Position numbers and translations under genes: made by a program
DNA from: Anastrepha obliqua
Lineage: Eukaryota; Arthropoda; Insecta; Diptera; Tephritidae
Assembly (NCBI RefSeq): GCF_027943255.1
Contig: NC_072896.1
Span: 123,225,879 to 123,289,878 of the forward strand
DNA: 64,000 nucleotides
Direction of reading: 5' to 3'
Notes under the pieces: generated by a model
The model's database searches: none
The model's input: the letters and a program-made list of their open reading frames with translations, nothing else
What the model was told of the DNA's origin: nothing
Part shown: positions 24,790-34,849 of the stretch, piece after piece
Layout: every line of letters begins with the position of its first letter
Position numbering within the stretch: position 1 is the first letter of the stretch

Positions 24790-25470
24790 GAGATTGACAT
24801 TTTGAACTGGTTGTGGTGTGACTACTGTCAAGGTAAATACTCAATTTTTTTCCATATTCATTGATATTTTATCATGGAAAATCTTACGCTCCAATAACGT
24901 TTACCAATCGTACAATTTTTTTATGAAATTTGGACCCGAATTTCGTTCAGCGATAATGTTCATTCTTGGCTGAAAGACTACGTCAATAAGCAAAAGTGCG
25001 GTATTTGGGCTGAAGAGGACTTCGAAGCCATTCAAGAACAGCCATTATATCCACTGGAAAGAACCATTAGCCCCGGTTTATGAGCTGGAGGATTCATTAG
25101 CCTATATTTATTCAAAGATCAATGTAATCAATGGCGCCAATGTAACAATGAATGGCGAACGCTATTGCGCCCTGATAAACAACTTTCTGATCACGAAAAT
25201 TGAAGCCCGAGTTCTCCACAACAATTGGTTCCAATAAGATCGCGCTACTGATTTAAAACGTCGTTGCTGTCGTTTCGGTGACCAATTTGTCTCTCTTCTC
25301 GGACCAGTGGATTGGCTAGCATAAGATAAATTTATCACCCTTTATATAATTTATTTAAACACAGGTTTGGAATTATAGAAAATATCTAACTTTGTTTTTT
25401 TAGGCGCTTTCTAGGACATCGCTGTATAAAGCTCACCAATCGCTCATATTGAAATGAGAAGGAGCTCGAA
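24790..25470 (+). mobile_element. IS630-like (Tc1/mariner superfamily) transposase relic
   Basis: The start near 24874 reads MENLTLQ, a stop, then RLPIVQFFYE, matching the N-terminus of the minus-strand relic at 11.8 kb. A deletion then joins directly to ISFSDNVHSWLKDYVNKQKC (normally SDEAHFWLNGYVNKQN; the catalytic-region Glu is now Asn). Further pieces read GIWAEEDFEAIQEQPL, NGERYCALINNFL and LHNNWFQ, then GDQFVSLLGPVDWLA-like. Stops and shifts are frequent. The 5' UTR also matches the 11.9 kb copy (gtcaag.taaatac), so the two are one family. Terminal repeats were not resolved. Confidence 0.7.
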
Positions 25471-25474
25471 CTAG

Positions 25475-26465
25475 TCATAGTTCTTATTTAACTAGAAGCG
25501 AACCATTTAGTGACTAGTAGAGATTTTTGAGGGATATGTCTGTGGCTCACCTGGCGCGCAAGGGAGTGAGTCGAAACGGATTAATCTATGCATATGCAAG
25601 TGTGTGTATGTATCAGATACAATATATGCCATTCAACGCTTAAATTCTTTTGATTTTGTATTCTCATTGATTTCTGCTTATTGCTCTCTTCGCAGCTATC
25701 TAACAGCATTATTGAACAGTGTATGCCATTGTTATGTATGCTAGTGTGGGTGCAAGCTATTTTATGTTACATGCATGAGTAGTTGGCTGGTATAGCATCT
25801 GACACAGTAGCAGAGCTGAATGACCTAGCTTTGGCAGCTTGTGTGCGGCTTTCATTGACATTGAGCTCCTGTGTCAGCCAGGTGAACAGACAGTCAAGTG
25901 TACGTAAATACATACATACATACACACGTAGTTTAGTGACATCCCGTAAAACACAGATGCAGAAATACATATTTACGTGGTTGAGCAAGAAATTGCCCTG
26001 CCAAGGAAAACCTGAACTGGTGAAGCGCTATTTGTGAGCCATTTCGCCATCTATGATAGCGGGAAGCGACTTTTGTCTCCGGAGTGTGATAGTGTCCAAG
26101 CCTATTATTGAATGCACACAATAGCCCTTCACGCACATTACGACCAGCGTGGCGTTATGTGACGGCCATTGTGCGAATGTGCTGTGGGCTAAGAGGAAAT
26201 CGTGCATCTTACTTGTGGAGTTTTGTACTACACTAAGAGAAATAGTAACATGGAACATTGAAGACATTTTTGTTTTTTTATCAGAGGTTAAATGGTTCTA
26301 CCTTTCGACTTAAGGGAAGAAAACAAACCGAAGAATAAAACATGGTAAAGGACTTACTTCAGTATTTTATTGTAAAATTTTAATAATTTTAGTTTTTAGT
26401 AATTTTCAAGAGCATAAAAGAAAGAAGGTATATGGGACAAAATTAATATTAAACTTAAGAAAACA
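25475..26465. other. No gene recognised
   Basis: A CATA microsatellite lies near 25909-25925. Open frames on both strands at 25767-26267 overlap one another and carry no motif. Confidence 0.45.
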
Positions 26466-26469
26466 TTAA

Positions 26470-26867
26470 GGTAGTAGTGCTACTCTCGTTTCTTTCCGCC
26501 CTAACTTTCCACACTACAGCCTGATTTCCACCCGACAAACATACTTTTGTTTATGAAAAGTCAGCGATTTTGTTATTTTTCAAAAAAAAATTTCCCATTG
26601 TACCACCTGCCAGAATGACAATCCTACAGAATAATTATCAGTTTAACTTTTTCGCTTCAGATATTCTGAAGGACCAAAATCAAAATGTTGACAAGCCACC
26701 TATCATTTTTTAAAACGCTTACATTGGGGTAGTGTGCTACCACTTAGTAGTGGACTACTACAAAAAAATATGTTAAAAAAAAAATCAAAACGATCGCATT
26801 TTATTTTCTTAAACAAAAATTCTTAAAAGATATCTATAAAAAATGAGTATTTCACCAAAGTACTACC
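26470..26867. mobile_element. TTAA-flanked MITE
   Basis: The 398-bp non-coding segment begins GGTAGTAGTGCTAC and ends, reverse complemented, GGTAGTACTTTGGTG. TTAA sits on both sides (26466-26469, 26868-26871). An internal GTAGTGTGCTACCAC / AGTAGTGGACTACTAC palindromic region lies near 26735-26760. TTAA target sites fit piggyBac-type mobilisation; the terminal repeat itself is short. It abuts the LINE that begins at 26874. Confidence 0.55.
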
Positions 26868-26873
26868 TTAAAT

Positions 26874-28170
26874 CATAATCCTGCAATCTATGCCAATTAC
26901 TGTGGGACTAGTCTTTTAAATATCGCTTATAAGGTTCTAGCGAGCGTATTGTGTGAAAGGCTGAAGCTCACCGTCAACCAACTGATTGGACCTTATCAGT
27001 GTCCAAATCTTGGAAAAGACCCATGAAAGGAGAATCGACACACACCATCTTTTCGTCGACTTCAAAGCTGCATTCGACAGTGCGGAAAGAAGTTGCTTGT
27101 ATGCCGCGATGTCTGAATTTGGTATCACCGCAAAACTAATACGGCTATGCAAGAAGACGTTGCTCAACACCAGCAGCGCCGTCAGACTTCGGAAGGACCT
27201 CTCCAAGCCGTTTGATACCAAACGAGGTTTCAGACAGGTGACTCGCTGTCGTGTGACTTCTTTAACCTGATGTTGGAGAGCATCGTACGAGCCGCAGAAC
27301 TTAATCGCTCAGGCACAATTTTTTAAAAGAGCGTACAATAGCTGGCGTATGCCGATGGTATCGATATCAACGGCCTTAACAACCGCGCTGTTAGTTCTGC
27401 CTTCTCCAAACTGGATCAAGAGGCAAAGCTAATGGGTTTGGTGGGGAACGAGGATAAAACGAAGTACCTCCTGTCATCAAACAAACAGTCGGCACACTCG
27501 CATATCGGCATCCGTGTCAATGTTGACAGTTATGATTTCGAGGTTGTAAAGGACTTCGTATACTTAGGAACCAGCATTACCACCGATAACAATGTCAGCC
27601 TTGAAATCCAATGCAGAATCTCTCTTGCCAACAAGTGCTACTTTGGACTAAGTAGGCAATTGAGTAGTTAAGTCCTCTCTCGACGAACAAAACTAACACT
27701 CTACAAGACTCTCATCATGCCCGTCTTAACGTATGGCGCAGAAGCTTGGACGATGACAACATCCGATGAAGCGACGCTTGGAGTGTTCGAGAGAAAGATT
27801 CTGCTCAAGATTTTTGGACCTTTGCGCGTTGACAGCGGCGAATATCGCAGGCGATGGAACGGTGAGCTGTATGAGCTTTACGACGACATAGACATAGCGC
27901 AGCGAATAAAGATCCAGCGGCTACGCTGGCTAGATCATGTTGTCCGAATGGAAACAAACGCTCCGGCTCTGAAAGTATTCGATGCGGTACCAGCTGGTGG
28001 TAGCAGAGGAAGGCCTCCTCTGTGTTGGAAAAATGGGACGGAGAAGGACTTGGCTTCACTTGGTGTGTCCAACTGGAACCGGTTAGCACAAGAAAGAAAC
28101 GACTGGCTTTGTTAAACCCGGCCAAAATCGCGTAAACGGTTATAGCGCCAATCAATAAGAGAAGAAGACG
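26874..28170 (+). mobile_element. RTE-like LINE, reverse transcriptase half, decayed
   Basis: The element enters within the RT at YANYCGTSLLNIAYKVLASV and ERLKLTVNQLIGPYQC. A shift leads to THHLFVDFKAAFDSAERSCL, then TKRGFRQ with the next block shifted. The active-site region is altered to AYADGIDINGL-like. It continues GNEDKTKYLLSSNKQSAHS, DFVYLGTSITTDNNVSL and SLANKCYFGLSRQLSS, a stop at 27669-27671, then MPVLTYGAEAWTMTTSDEAT, LRWLDHVVRMETNAPALKVF and GSRGRPPLCWKN. There is no RNase H. The absence of an RNase H and the C-terminal block favour an RTE-type LINE. A second, more deleted copy lies at 44.9-45.5 kb on the other strand. Confidence 0.85.
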
Positions 28171-28179
28171 AATTGGATA

Positions 28180-28960
28180 TTAAACAGGCGTCCGCCTTTA
28201 TAAACTTGCTTGCTAAGAATGCTGCAAAGATTCTCCATTAGATTTAGTTCTGCACTAACTGCAGGCTACTTCAGTAGAGGAATATTTTTCAACGCGAAAA
28301 TTCCTTTGTACACCTAGCCTGTGGATTGGAGCTTTGTCCTGTTGATACGTCTAATACTCAGTGTGAAGTTCTTCGGCAAAGTCTAATAAAATATTATAAT
28401 AGAAACCTACGTAACTTTCTGGGTTCACTTTATGCGAAATAAAACAAATTTATACCTAGCCACGGTAGCTAAAAGCACACCAGATTATAAGAGAGCCACC
28501 GTGGAAGTTTCGGGTATGACGCGCTTATCTTGACTCGCGAAAATCTCGCCAATACTTCTGAAAATCATCAGGCCTATCGAAATAACATTTTTTTCATTAC
28601 TAAATTATTTTTCATGGTTTGCCATTCACCATTCCAGAGCTTATAATTATCAGCAAATTCGAGTCCAGCTGCATTGCGGCGTGGTGTAAGATAGGCTAAT
28701 ATTTTATATAATATTTTAAATTCGAAATCATTTAAAATTTGCTGTATTCTTCTCTTCGTAACATTTAGAGAAAGTTCACATAAGGGCTGGTGCTTCGATT
28801 GCAGGCCATTAGTCTTATCTCTCTTTTACACCTGTAGTCAATCTTAAGCTTCGGGCCAGTTCTTTCAATTTTTCCATATCCATCAGGGATTTTCAAAAAG
28901 TTGTCTAGGGTATTTTTATTTCGATTATTTCGAATTGGCAGTTCTTAAAAAAAAACATTA
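28180..28960 (-). pseudogene. Tc3-like transposase relic
   Basis: The minus strand, across several frames, gives pieces in the order of a Tc3-type transposase. They are SLMDMEKLKELARSLRLTTG-like (helix-turn-helix linker), LEFADNYKLWNGEW, DDFQKYWRDFRES, NFHGGSLIIWCAFSYRG, VNPESYVGFYYNILLDFAEE, then YQQDKAPIH (second catalytic Asp) and KNIPLL, AELNLMENLCSILSKQVY (Glu in the NPIENLWG-type box). The first acidic box (FSDEKKF) is damaged. More than five frame changes and stops make it clearly non-functional. Terminal repeats were not identified. Confidence 0.75.
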
Positions 28961-28964
28961 AAGA

Positions 28965-29610
28965 AGAAGTAGTCGCGGCCGAAATTATCTACTTTATAAT
29001 CGCTTGGTGCATTCTCGATGCTGTTGTATTTTCCTGCAGGTATGACAGTTACATTTCATCTTTGCAAAGTTGAGCCAGTTACTTATTTCAAGTGCGGATA
29101 GGTTTTTTTGAAATCACTCGTTCCATTGTGTTCGTGTCTTATGTTTGGTAGTCATTAATAATTCAATCGAATGCAGGAAGAGTTTTCTTCTACTTGTTGG
29201 AAATCCTTCACTTCTCTATGCCAAATGAAAGGAAGGCCACAGTGAGAGTTTTCGGAATGTATTTTTTCCGTAATCTATCGAGGGCAAATACCAAAACTTA
29301 TTCTTGGTTTGGTCTAAAGGCTGGAAATATTCGTGACGCTTATGCTGGGTTCCAAATGCGGGCAAAGCACTTAAGATTACCAGATTTGGCCCTCAACTAT
29401 GGCGAAAAGTGAAATACCGCGAGTAGCCTCGGCTGCAACGTCACCGGGTATTCGGCAACAGAATTCCGCTCGCTCATTTCCACGTATTCACACACTAGTC
29501 CAATCAGTCGTTGATCAGACGTCAACGAAGCAGTATGAATGAGGACTGTGTGGATTTTTTACTTATATCACCAGCACAATCCAGTTCAGCCAATCAGTTG
29601 TATATATATA
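28965..29610. other. No gene recognised
   Basis: One open frame of 72 codons (29194-29412, +) has no recognisable motif. The right end borders an LTR-like segment. Confidence 0.4.
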
Positions 29611-30055
29611 AGTTAACACGCTGCGGCACCCAACATATTGCATTCCCACACCCTACCGATGCACGTGCCGCTGCATCAGCATAATCGCTCTTATTCTATA
29701 GGACAACCCAACACCCTAAGTCAAGGCCAATTGCGAATCAAGTACCACGTACTAATGCTTACGCAATAGGAACAGAGCCAGACGTAGCGTCAGCAAATTA
29801 TGTTTCACACGATTGTGAAATACTTGCACATGCCGACCGTGGGAAGCTAGGGGCGGGGCTAGCGTACCAAGACACGGCGCACTTGAAGACAGCAGAACAA
29901 CCAACACCTATAAAGGCCTGCAGCGCACATCAAGGGGCAGTTGCGTAGTGGACACTAACTCTAGTTGTAACGTTTATCTGTATAGTTAATAAACTTTGTG
30001 ATTGTAACTTTCATCCTTTAGTGTTTGATTTGCAAGGCAAGTTGGCCCTTTAATT
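29611..30055 (+). promoter_or_regulatory. LTR-like Pol II promoter and polyadenylation segment
   Basis: The segment opens AGTTAAC directly after a TATATATATA target-like run. It has a good TATA box (CACCTATAAAGGCC, about 29907-29920), a downstream GGGGCAGTTGCGTAG region that could hold the start site, and AATAAA at 29989 followed by T/GT-rich sequence. This order (TATA, start, poly-A signal within a few hundred bases) and the AGTTAAC start recall gypsy-type LTRs. A matching end repeat, primer-binding site and second LTR were not found, so a solo LTR is only an inference. Confidence 0.35.
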
Positions 30056-30059
30056 TTTT

Positions 30060-31150
30060 TAAGTTTATTGGACTGAAAGTCCTTTTCTTATATATTATTT
30101 ATTTTAACTCCTATTTGGAGCATAGGACGTCAACCACTCCTCTTCGCCAACGGACACGATTTTGAGCTAGGGTTCTTAGCGCAAAACCAATCAGTAGGTT
30201 CTTTCAAATCCGCTGGTTGGTGGTCTGATATTGGCCTCATCTTTTGAATTTTTTCCATTATGACTGTGGCATGTATTGCAAGTCACGAGAATCAACTATG
30301 TGTTGCCAGCCGGTACTTCGATCTGTCCCCGTTTTTCGTTAGATCAACATTTTCCACCTTTTTAAGCCCTGCTGACGGTGCTGGTTGTGAGACTAGCGAT
30401 GTCGGGACCAGCTACATCCACCAGCAGCATTTCGTGTTTGTTGCACGTGTATATGGTGCCGGCGCTAGTGGTTATATACCTACTACTTTCGTAAAAACCT
30501 TCAGACATTTTTCTCAGCATAATTTTTATATTTTAACCTTCATTGCTTTCTTTAGTAAGTATGTATTAATGTACATACGTAATGGTTAACCGTTATTTGT
30601 ATGTGGGTGTGCACAGCCCCGAAGTACCTGCATTTTGCTTATCGCGCAAAATTTGTCTTGCACAATATTCTCTCTTTGGTGTTGAATACATCCGCTTAAT
30701 ACAAATTTAAATTGTATGGGACGTATGTATGTATATGTGTATATGTATATATGAGAGTGAGTGTGTAAGGCATGCTTATGCAAGGTTGTGTGTCGTGAGT
30801 GCATAGAGAATAAATGGCTATGTGGGTGACTTATTTTTATAACGGTTCATATAATTTGTCTGCCGCCTACAGTTTGATGAATAGCTGCCAGAACTGATAG
30901 CTTCAGAGGATTCCTTATCAGCGTAGGTGTCGCTTTTCTGTTGCGATATTTCTCGATATTATATGAATTTAAAAAATTTTAATTTCAAAAGCACAACACA
31001 TACAGCTTTGAGCTTAGAATGAAAATATGGATGATTTTTAAGGACATTTTTAAAGCATGCGCAGATTTGAATAAAATTTAAAAACTGACTGTTTGTGTTG
31101 TAGTTTGGATAAACATATTTATATTATATTACATCTTACGAGTATTATTA
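30060..31150. other. No gene recognised
   Basis: An open frame of 109 codons (30260-30589, +) lacks motifs. There are TATG microsatellite stretches near 30721-30752. The part 30090-30240 looks like a diverged repeat tail but could not be placed. Confidence 0.4.
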
Positions 31151-31221
31151 ATAGGCTACTGCGCACAGCAAGATCTATTGTGCAGAACCTATTGACGTAC
31201 CCTGTATTTTAACGGTTTTTA

Positions 31222-32506
31222 TTGGGAGGTTGAATTAGTTTTAAAGGTTTTTTTCGAAGATTTGGGGCTTTATTGTGAAAAAACGGTACAAAATATTTTA
31301 TTCGAAGTATTGGCCATCGCTAGCTACAACTTTCGCCCATCTTTCGGGCAATTTCCGGATGCCGTTTCTCCAAAATTCTGGCCGCTGCTTGGCTATCCAT
31401 GACTCAACCCATATTTTGGTAGCCTCGTACGAGGAGAACCGCTGGTCCGCCAAATCGAGACTCATATGCCGGAACAAATGATAATCGGAGGGAGTTATGT
31501 CTGGACTATACGGCGGGTGGGGTAACACTTCCCAGCCAAGCGTTCCAAGGTATTTTTTGACAGGTTGAGCAACATGCGGCCGAGCGTTGTCATGTTATAA
31601 AATAACCTTGTCGTGCCTTTTTACCGTTTCCGGCCGTTTTTCTTTCAATGCCCGGTTTAAACGCATCAATTGCAGTCGGTAACGATCCCCGTGATTGTTT
31701 CGCCCGGTTGGAGCAGCTCAAAATATACGACGCCGACCTGATCCCACCAAATGCAGAGCATGATTTTCTTGCCGTGAATATTCTGCTTGACCGTCGACGT
31801 TGATGCGTGGCCGGGCAAACCCCATGGTTTTTTGCGTTTTGGGTTATCGTAGTGGATCCATTTTTCGTCGCCAGTCACCACCCGATGCAAAAAACCCTTC
31901 CGATTTTGTCGCTCGATCAGCAATTCGCACGTAAAAAATCGCCGTTCGACGTCGCGCAGCTTCAACTCGTACGGGACCCAATGTCCTTGCTTTTGGATCA
32001 TTCCCATCGCTTTTAGACGCTTGCAAACGGTTGATTTATCAACGCCCAATGATTCAGCAAGCTCTTCTTGGGTTTGGCACGAGTCCTCGTTTACCAATTC
32101 CCCCAATTCCGCGTCCTCGAACTTTTTGGGCTGGCCAAGACGCTCCTTGTCTTCGGTGTGAAAATCACCACTTTTGAATCGTCGAAACCAGTACTCACAT
32201 GTTGAAATCGACGGAGTATGGTCTGGGTAGGCCTCCTGCAGCAATTCACGGGCTTGGGCTGTATTTTTTTTCAAATTGAAGCAGAAAAGCAAAGCTTCCC
32301 GCAAATTGCGTTTCGACGGCACGAAAGTTGACATACTCGGAGCACGAAAACACTGCGTTGTTTATACTTCAGCGAAATGACAGATACTGATAAACAAAGC
32401 CTAGGGATGAGGCTTTGTCATGAATATATATTCAGTATTGCCAACGCGATAAAGTGATAAATAGCGCCATCTGTGTGTCACCTTTAAAACTAATTCAACC
32501 TCCTAA
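31222..32506 (-). mobile_element. Full-length mariner (1285 bp) with 27-bp TIRs and TA duplication
   Basis: The ends are TTGGGAGGTTGAATTAGTTT (left) and, reverse complemented, TTAGGAGGTTGAATTAGTTT (right). The match extends through TTAAAGGT, 27 bases with one difference. TA flanks both sides (31220-31221, 32507-32508). Length and layout equal an intact mariner. It lies in the 3' region of a minus-strand LINE. Confidence 0.95.
31298..32334 (-). pseudogene. Mariner (DD34D) transposase with one frameshift and one stop
   Basis: ATG at 32334 opens [20 protein letters not shown]. The paired helix-turn-helix region includes [20 protein letters not shown] and [16 protein letters not shown]. Catalytic boxes are [20 protein letters not shown] (first Asp), HDNARPHVAQPVKK (second Asp) and PYSPDITPSDYHLFRHM (third Asp), with 34 residues between the last two Asps in the DD34D pattern. 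It ends VASDGQYFE. Total coding span is 1037 nt, one base short of a 345-residue frame. The shift lies just after the GETITG block near 31680. One in-frame TAA sits immediately before HDNARPH (probably from CAA). Everything else reads through, so this is a recently inactivated copy. Confidence 0.95.
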
Positions 32507-32519
32507 TACATATTTTAGC

Positions 32520-32775
32520 ACGTTCTGGGGCTTAGTGTTCTATAATTTATTTGAATGCACGTCAATACCACGAAAGTGCTCTCTGCTTAGCGCAGGATAC
32601 TCCCAAAGAATGGGTTCTGAATTTTCCGTGTCCATTCCCCGGAGTCGGCTAATGATGGTCTCAGGGAGATCCATTTTGTTCAAATGATATCTCAGGCTAC
32701 AGTGGCCTACAAAGTAACCAGTTAGAGGCATTTTTGCTCTCACTTTTTTAGTTCGATGATCAGCCATTTCATGTA
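32520..32775 (-). mobile_element. LINE RNase H C-terminal tail, split by the mariner
   Basis: The minus strand reads MPLTGYFVGHCSLRYHLNKM, then DTENSEPILWEYPALSREHF. This is the LTGHC...C..C...H.LC.CPAL block of Jockey/R1/LOA-type LINEs in which most cysteines have been lost. The following residues (QNVLKY) run up to the right end of the mariner. Sequence on the mariner's left side (31221 down to about 31150) continues in LINE-tail style (KIQGTSIGSAQ then stop), so the mariner probably inserted into this LINE. Confidence 0.6.
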
Positions 32776-32783
32776 CATATCTA

Positions 32784-32870
32784 AGGTGACGAAAAATTAA
32801 TCACCTTATCGGCAGTATTTTTAGTTACTAAAAAAGTTATTTAAAAACAAAATTGTCTCATTTTTGCGAC
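32784..32870. mobile_element. Short MITE, same ends as the 10.05 kb element
   Basis: Left end AAGGTGACGAAAAATTAATC, right end with AAAAAAGTTATTTAAAAACA and a terminal tttttgcgacgt. These correspond to GGTGGCGCAAAATTAATCAC and the right arm of the MITE at 10051-11464. It is about 90 bp, with the middle and the SINE absent. Confidence 0.5.
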
Positions 32871-32874
32871 GTTA

Positions 32875-33615
32875 GTTACTGGTAGACACTTACCGAAATT
32901 TGTATAAAAATTTATTTGGGAAAGAGTTTTTTAACTCACCTGAAACGAAATAAACAATGAAGATTATAATTAATTAATTTTTGCTACTTATTTGATATAA
33001 TTTTAACTTAATCTACTAAAAGTTCATACAACTTAATTAATAAAGCAGTCAGGCATCCGTTTGGTTAAGTAAACGTGAATTCAAGCCCTTGGATGAGCTC
33101 GAGCTTGCAAACTATGGAATAGTGAGAGTCAAATTGTAAATTGTTGCTGTTGTAATGTAACAGAGAAAGATATTGGATCAGAGAATGCCATTAAAGAAAA
33201 TATCAGTTAGTAAGGTAGCAGCTTAAGAAACGTGTGGAAGTGGAAGAGAATATAACTAGGAGGTGTTAACACAAGTAGAGAACGCGTAAGAAAGTGTGTG
33301 GGTTTGGTAGTGGAAGCATGGGCATGTGAATATATCAATCACTTTTCGGAGTGTAGTGGTATTGAATTTCAAGAGGGTTTTCTTTGCTCCAACGCTAGAA
33401 ATATTGCTTATTTAGGAAATTACTTAACCGGAAAGTAGTCGAAACGCTGGAAATAAAATAGTTTCCCGCAGATTTTGATAACAAATTTTAACAATTTCAA
33501 TGGGTTGTTAAATTGTACAGCGTTTCATGGTTAAGTGCCAAGGCTAAGTAAGTATTCTCTACAATTAATCTAGGTAGTGATGCCCCGATTTGTAAATAAA
33601 TACGGGTATACCTGA
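32875..33615. other. No gene recognised
   Basis: AT-rich DNA ending in a TA dinucleotide run (33616-33631) at the LINE junction. Confidence 0.45.
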
Positions 33616-33631
33616 GTATATATATATATAG

Positions 33632-34395
33632 ACATCTTGAGGACCTGGCCTTCGCCGATGACATCTGCCTCCTCTGTAACAAACTGTCCGACGTGCAAGC
33701 GAAGGCGGACGAATTAGTCGCGTTGGCACGCACTGTCGGACTGGAGGTCAACATCGCTAAGACCAAGGCCATGTGAGTTAACCACAATAACGCAAGGCAG
33801 ATATTGGTTGACGGATGGCCGGTGGAAATCATTCAAAGCTTCTGCTACCTAAGCTGCATCATCACGGCAGATGGTGGAGCAGATGAAGACGTCAACTGCA
33901 GATGAAGGTGTCAAACAAAGCAAGGGCGGCATTCGGGCGAATGCATATGGTATGGGGGAGTTCGAAAATCTAAAGGCAGTATTCTTGTACGGAAGCGAAA
34001 CATGGCTGGTCTCTAACACCATCACACTGAGGCTACAATCCTTCATCAACAAATGCCTCCGCATCATCTGCAGAATATTCTGGCCAAACACCATCAGTAA
34101 CGACGCACTGTGGAGATTAACGAACGAGGAGCCCATTCTTAGGCAAATCAAACGCAGAAAGTGGCGATGGATAGGTCACATACTGAGAAAACCACCAGAT
34201 AGCATCACGAGGATGACACTTGACTGGAACCCTCAAGAGAGCAGAGGTCGCAGTCGACCAAAAACACGTGCTGTGCGAACTAGCAGATGCCGACATCTCA
34301 TGGGACGGTGTAAAAACAACAGCACAGAACCGTGTACGACGGAAGAGTCTTGTCGACACCCTATGCTCCCGAGAGGGACAAAAAAAAAATAAATG
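33632..34395 (+). mobile_element. LINE (RTE-like group), RT active site to C-terminus, 5'-truncated
   Basis: It begins at the RT active site as LEDLAFADDICLLCNKLSD, then DELVALARTVGLEVNIAKTK, a stop, and PVEIIQSFCYLSCIITADGG. After shifts it reads FLYGSETWLVSNTITLRLQS, NKCLRIICRIFWPNTISND, LRQIKRRKWRWIGHILRKPP and SRGRSRPKT, ending SLVDTLCSREGQKKK with a terminal A-run at 34380-34389. A minus-strand relative with the same C-terminal blocks lies at 53.15-53.5 kb. It is truncated exactly after a TA run and is followed by a reversed SINE. Confidence 0.8.
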
Positions 34396-34396
34396 G

Positions 34397-34636
34397 GGTG
34401 TACATCTTTTGGGTGTTTGGCCGAACTCCTCCTCCTATCTGTGGTGTGCGTCTGTTTTTTATGAGGAACATTTGCATGGCAGAAATACACTCGGCGGTTT
34501 GGCATTGCCTGCCGAGGGGCGAGCGCTATTAGAAATATGTTTTTCTAAATTTTGGTGTTTCACGGAGATTCGAACCTACGTTCTTTCTCGATTCCGAATG
34601 ATAGTCAGGCACCAAGCCATTCGGCTACGGCGGCCG
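34397..34636 (-). repeat. tRNA-derived SINE, copy B
   Basis: Reverse complement of copy A at 10.15 kb. From right to left it has CGGCCGCCGTAGCCGAATGG, a B-box-like GTAGGTTCGAATCTC, GCGCTCGCCCCTCGGCAGGC, TGCCATGCAAATGTTCCTCA and GGAGGAGGAGTTCGGCCAAA, ending near GATGTACACCCC. Part of the central body (the AAACTGTAGGTCCCTCC part) is deleted. It abuts the A-run of the LINE. Confidence 0.85.
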
Positions 34637-34849
34637 AGTATGGTCTGAGATATTATTGAACCAAATAAAAAAAAATCTGCGGGTGGCGAAAATGACAAAA
34701 AAAAAATTGTTTTTCGAATTTTTAACATAAAACATAATATTTACCTAAAAAAAATTTTTGCAAAAAGTATATTTTCCCAAACATGAATAAAAAAGTAAAA
34801 TTAAAAAAAAAATTTCAGTTGACACATTTTTCAATTTTAAATTGTTTCA

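Noticed and set aside
30260..30589. 109-codon frame as a host gene
   Set aside because: No motif, no splice sites in supportive positions, composition like surrounding DNA.
32784..32870. CRISPR-like or palindromic array
   Set aside because: The inverted words are the ends of a short MITE; no repeat-spacer pattern exists in the window.
33616..33631. Target duplication of the LINE at 33.6 kb
   Set aside because: The TA run is simple sequence and no matching copy follows the element's A-tail.
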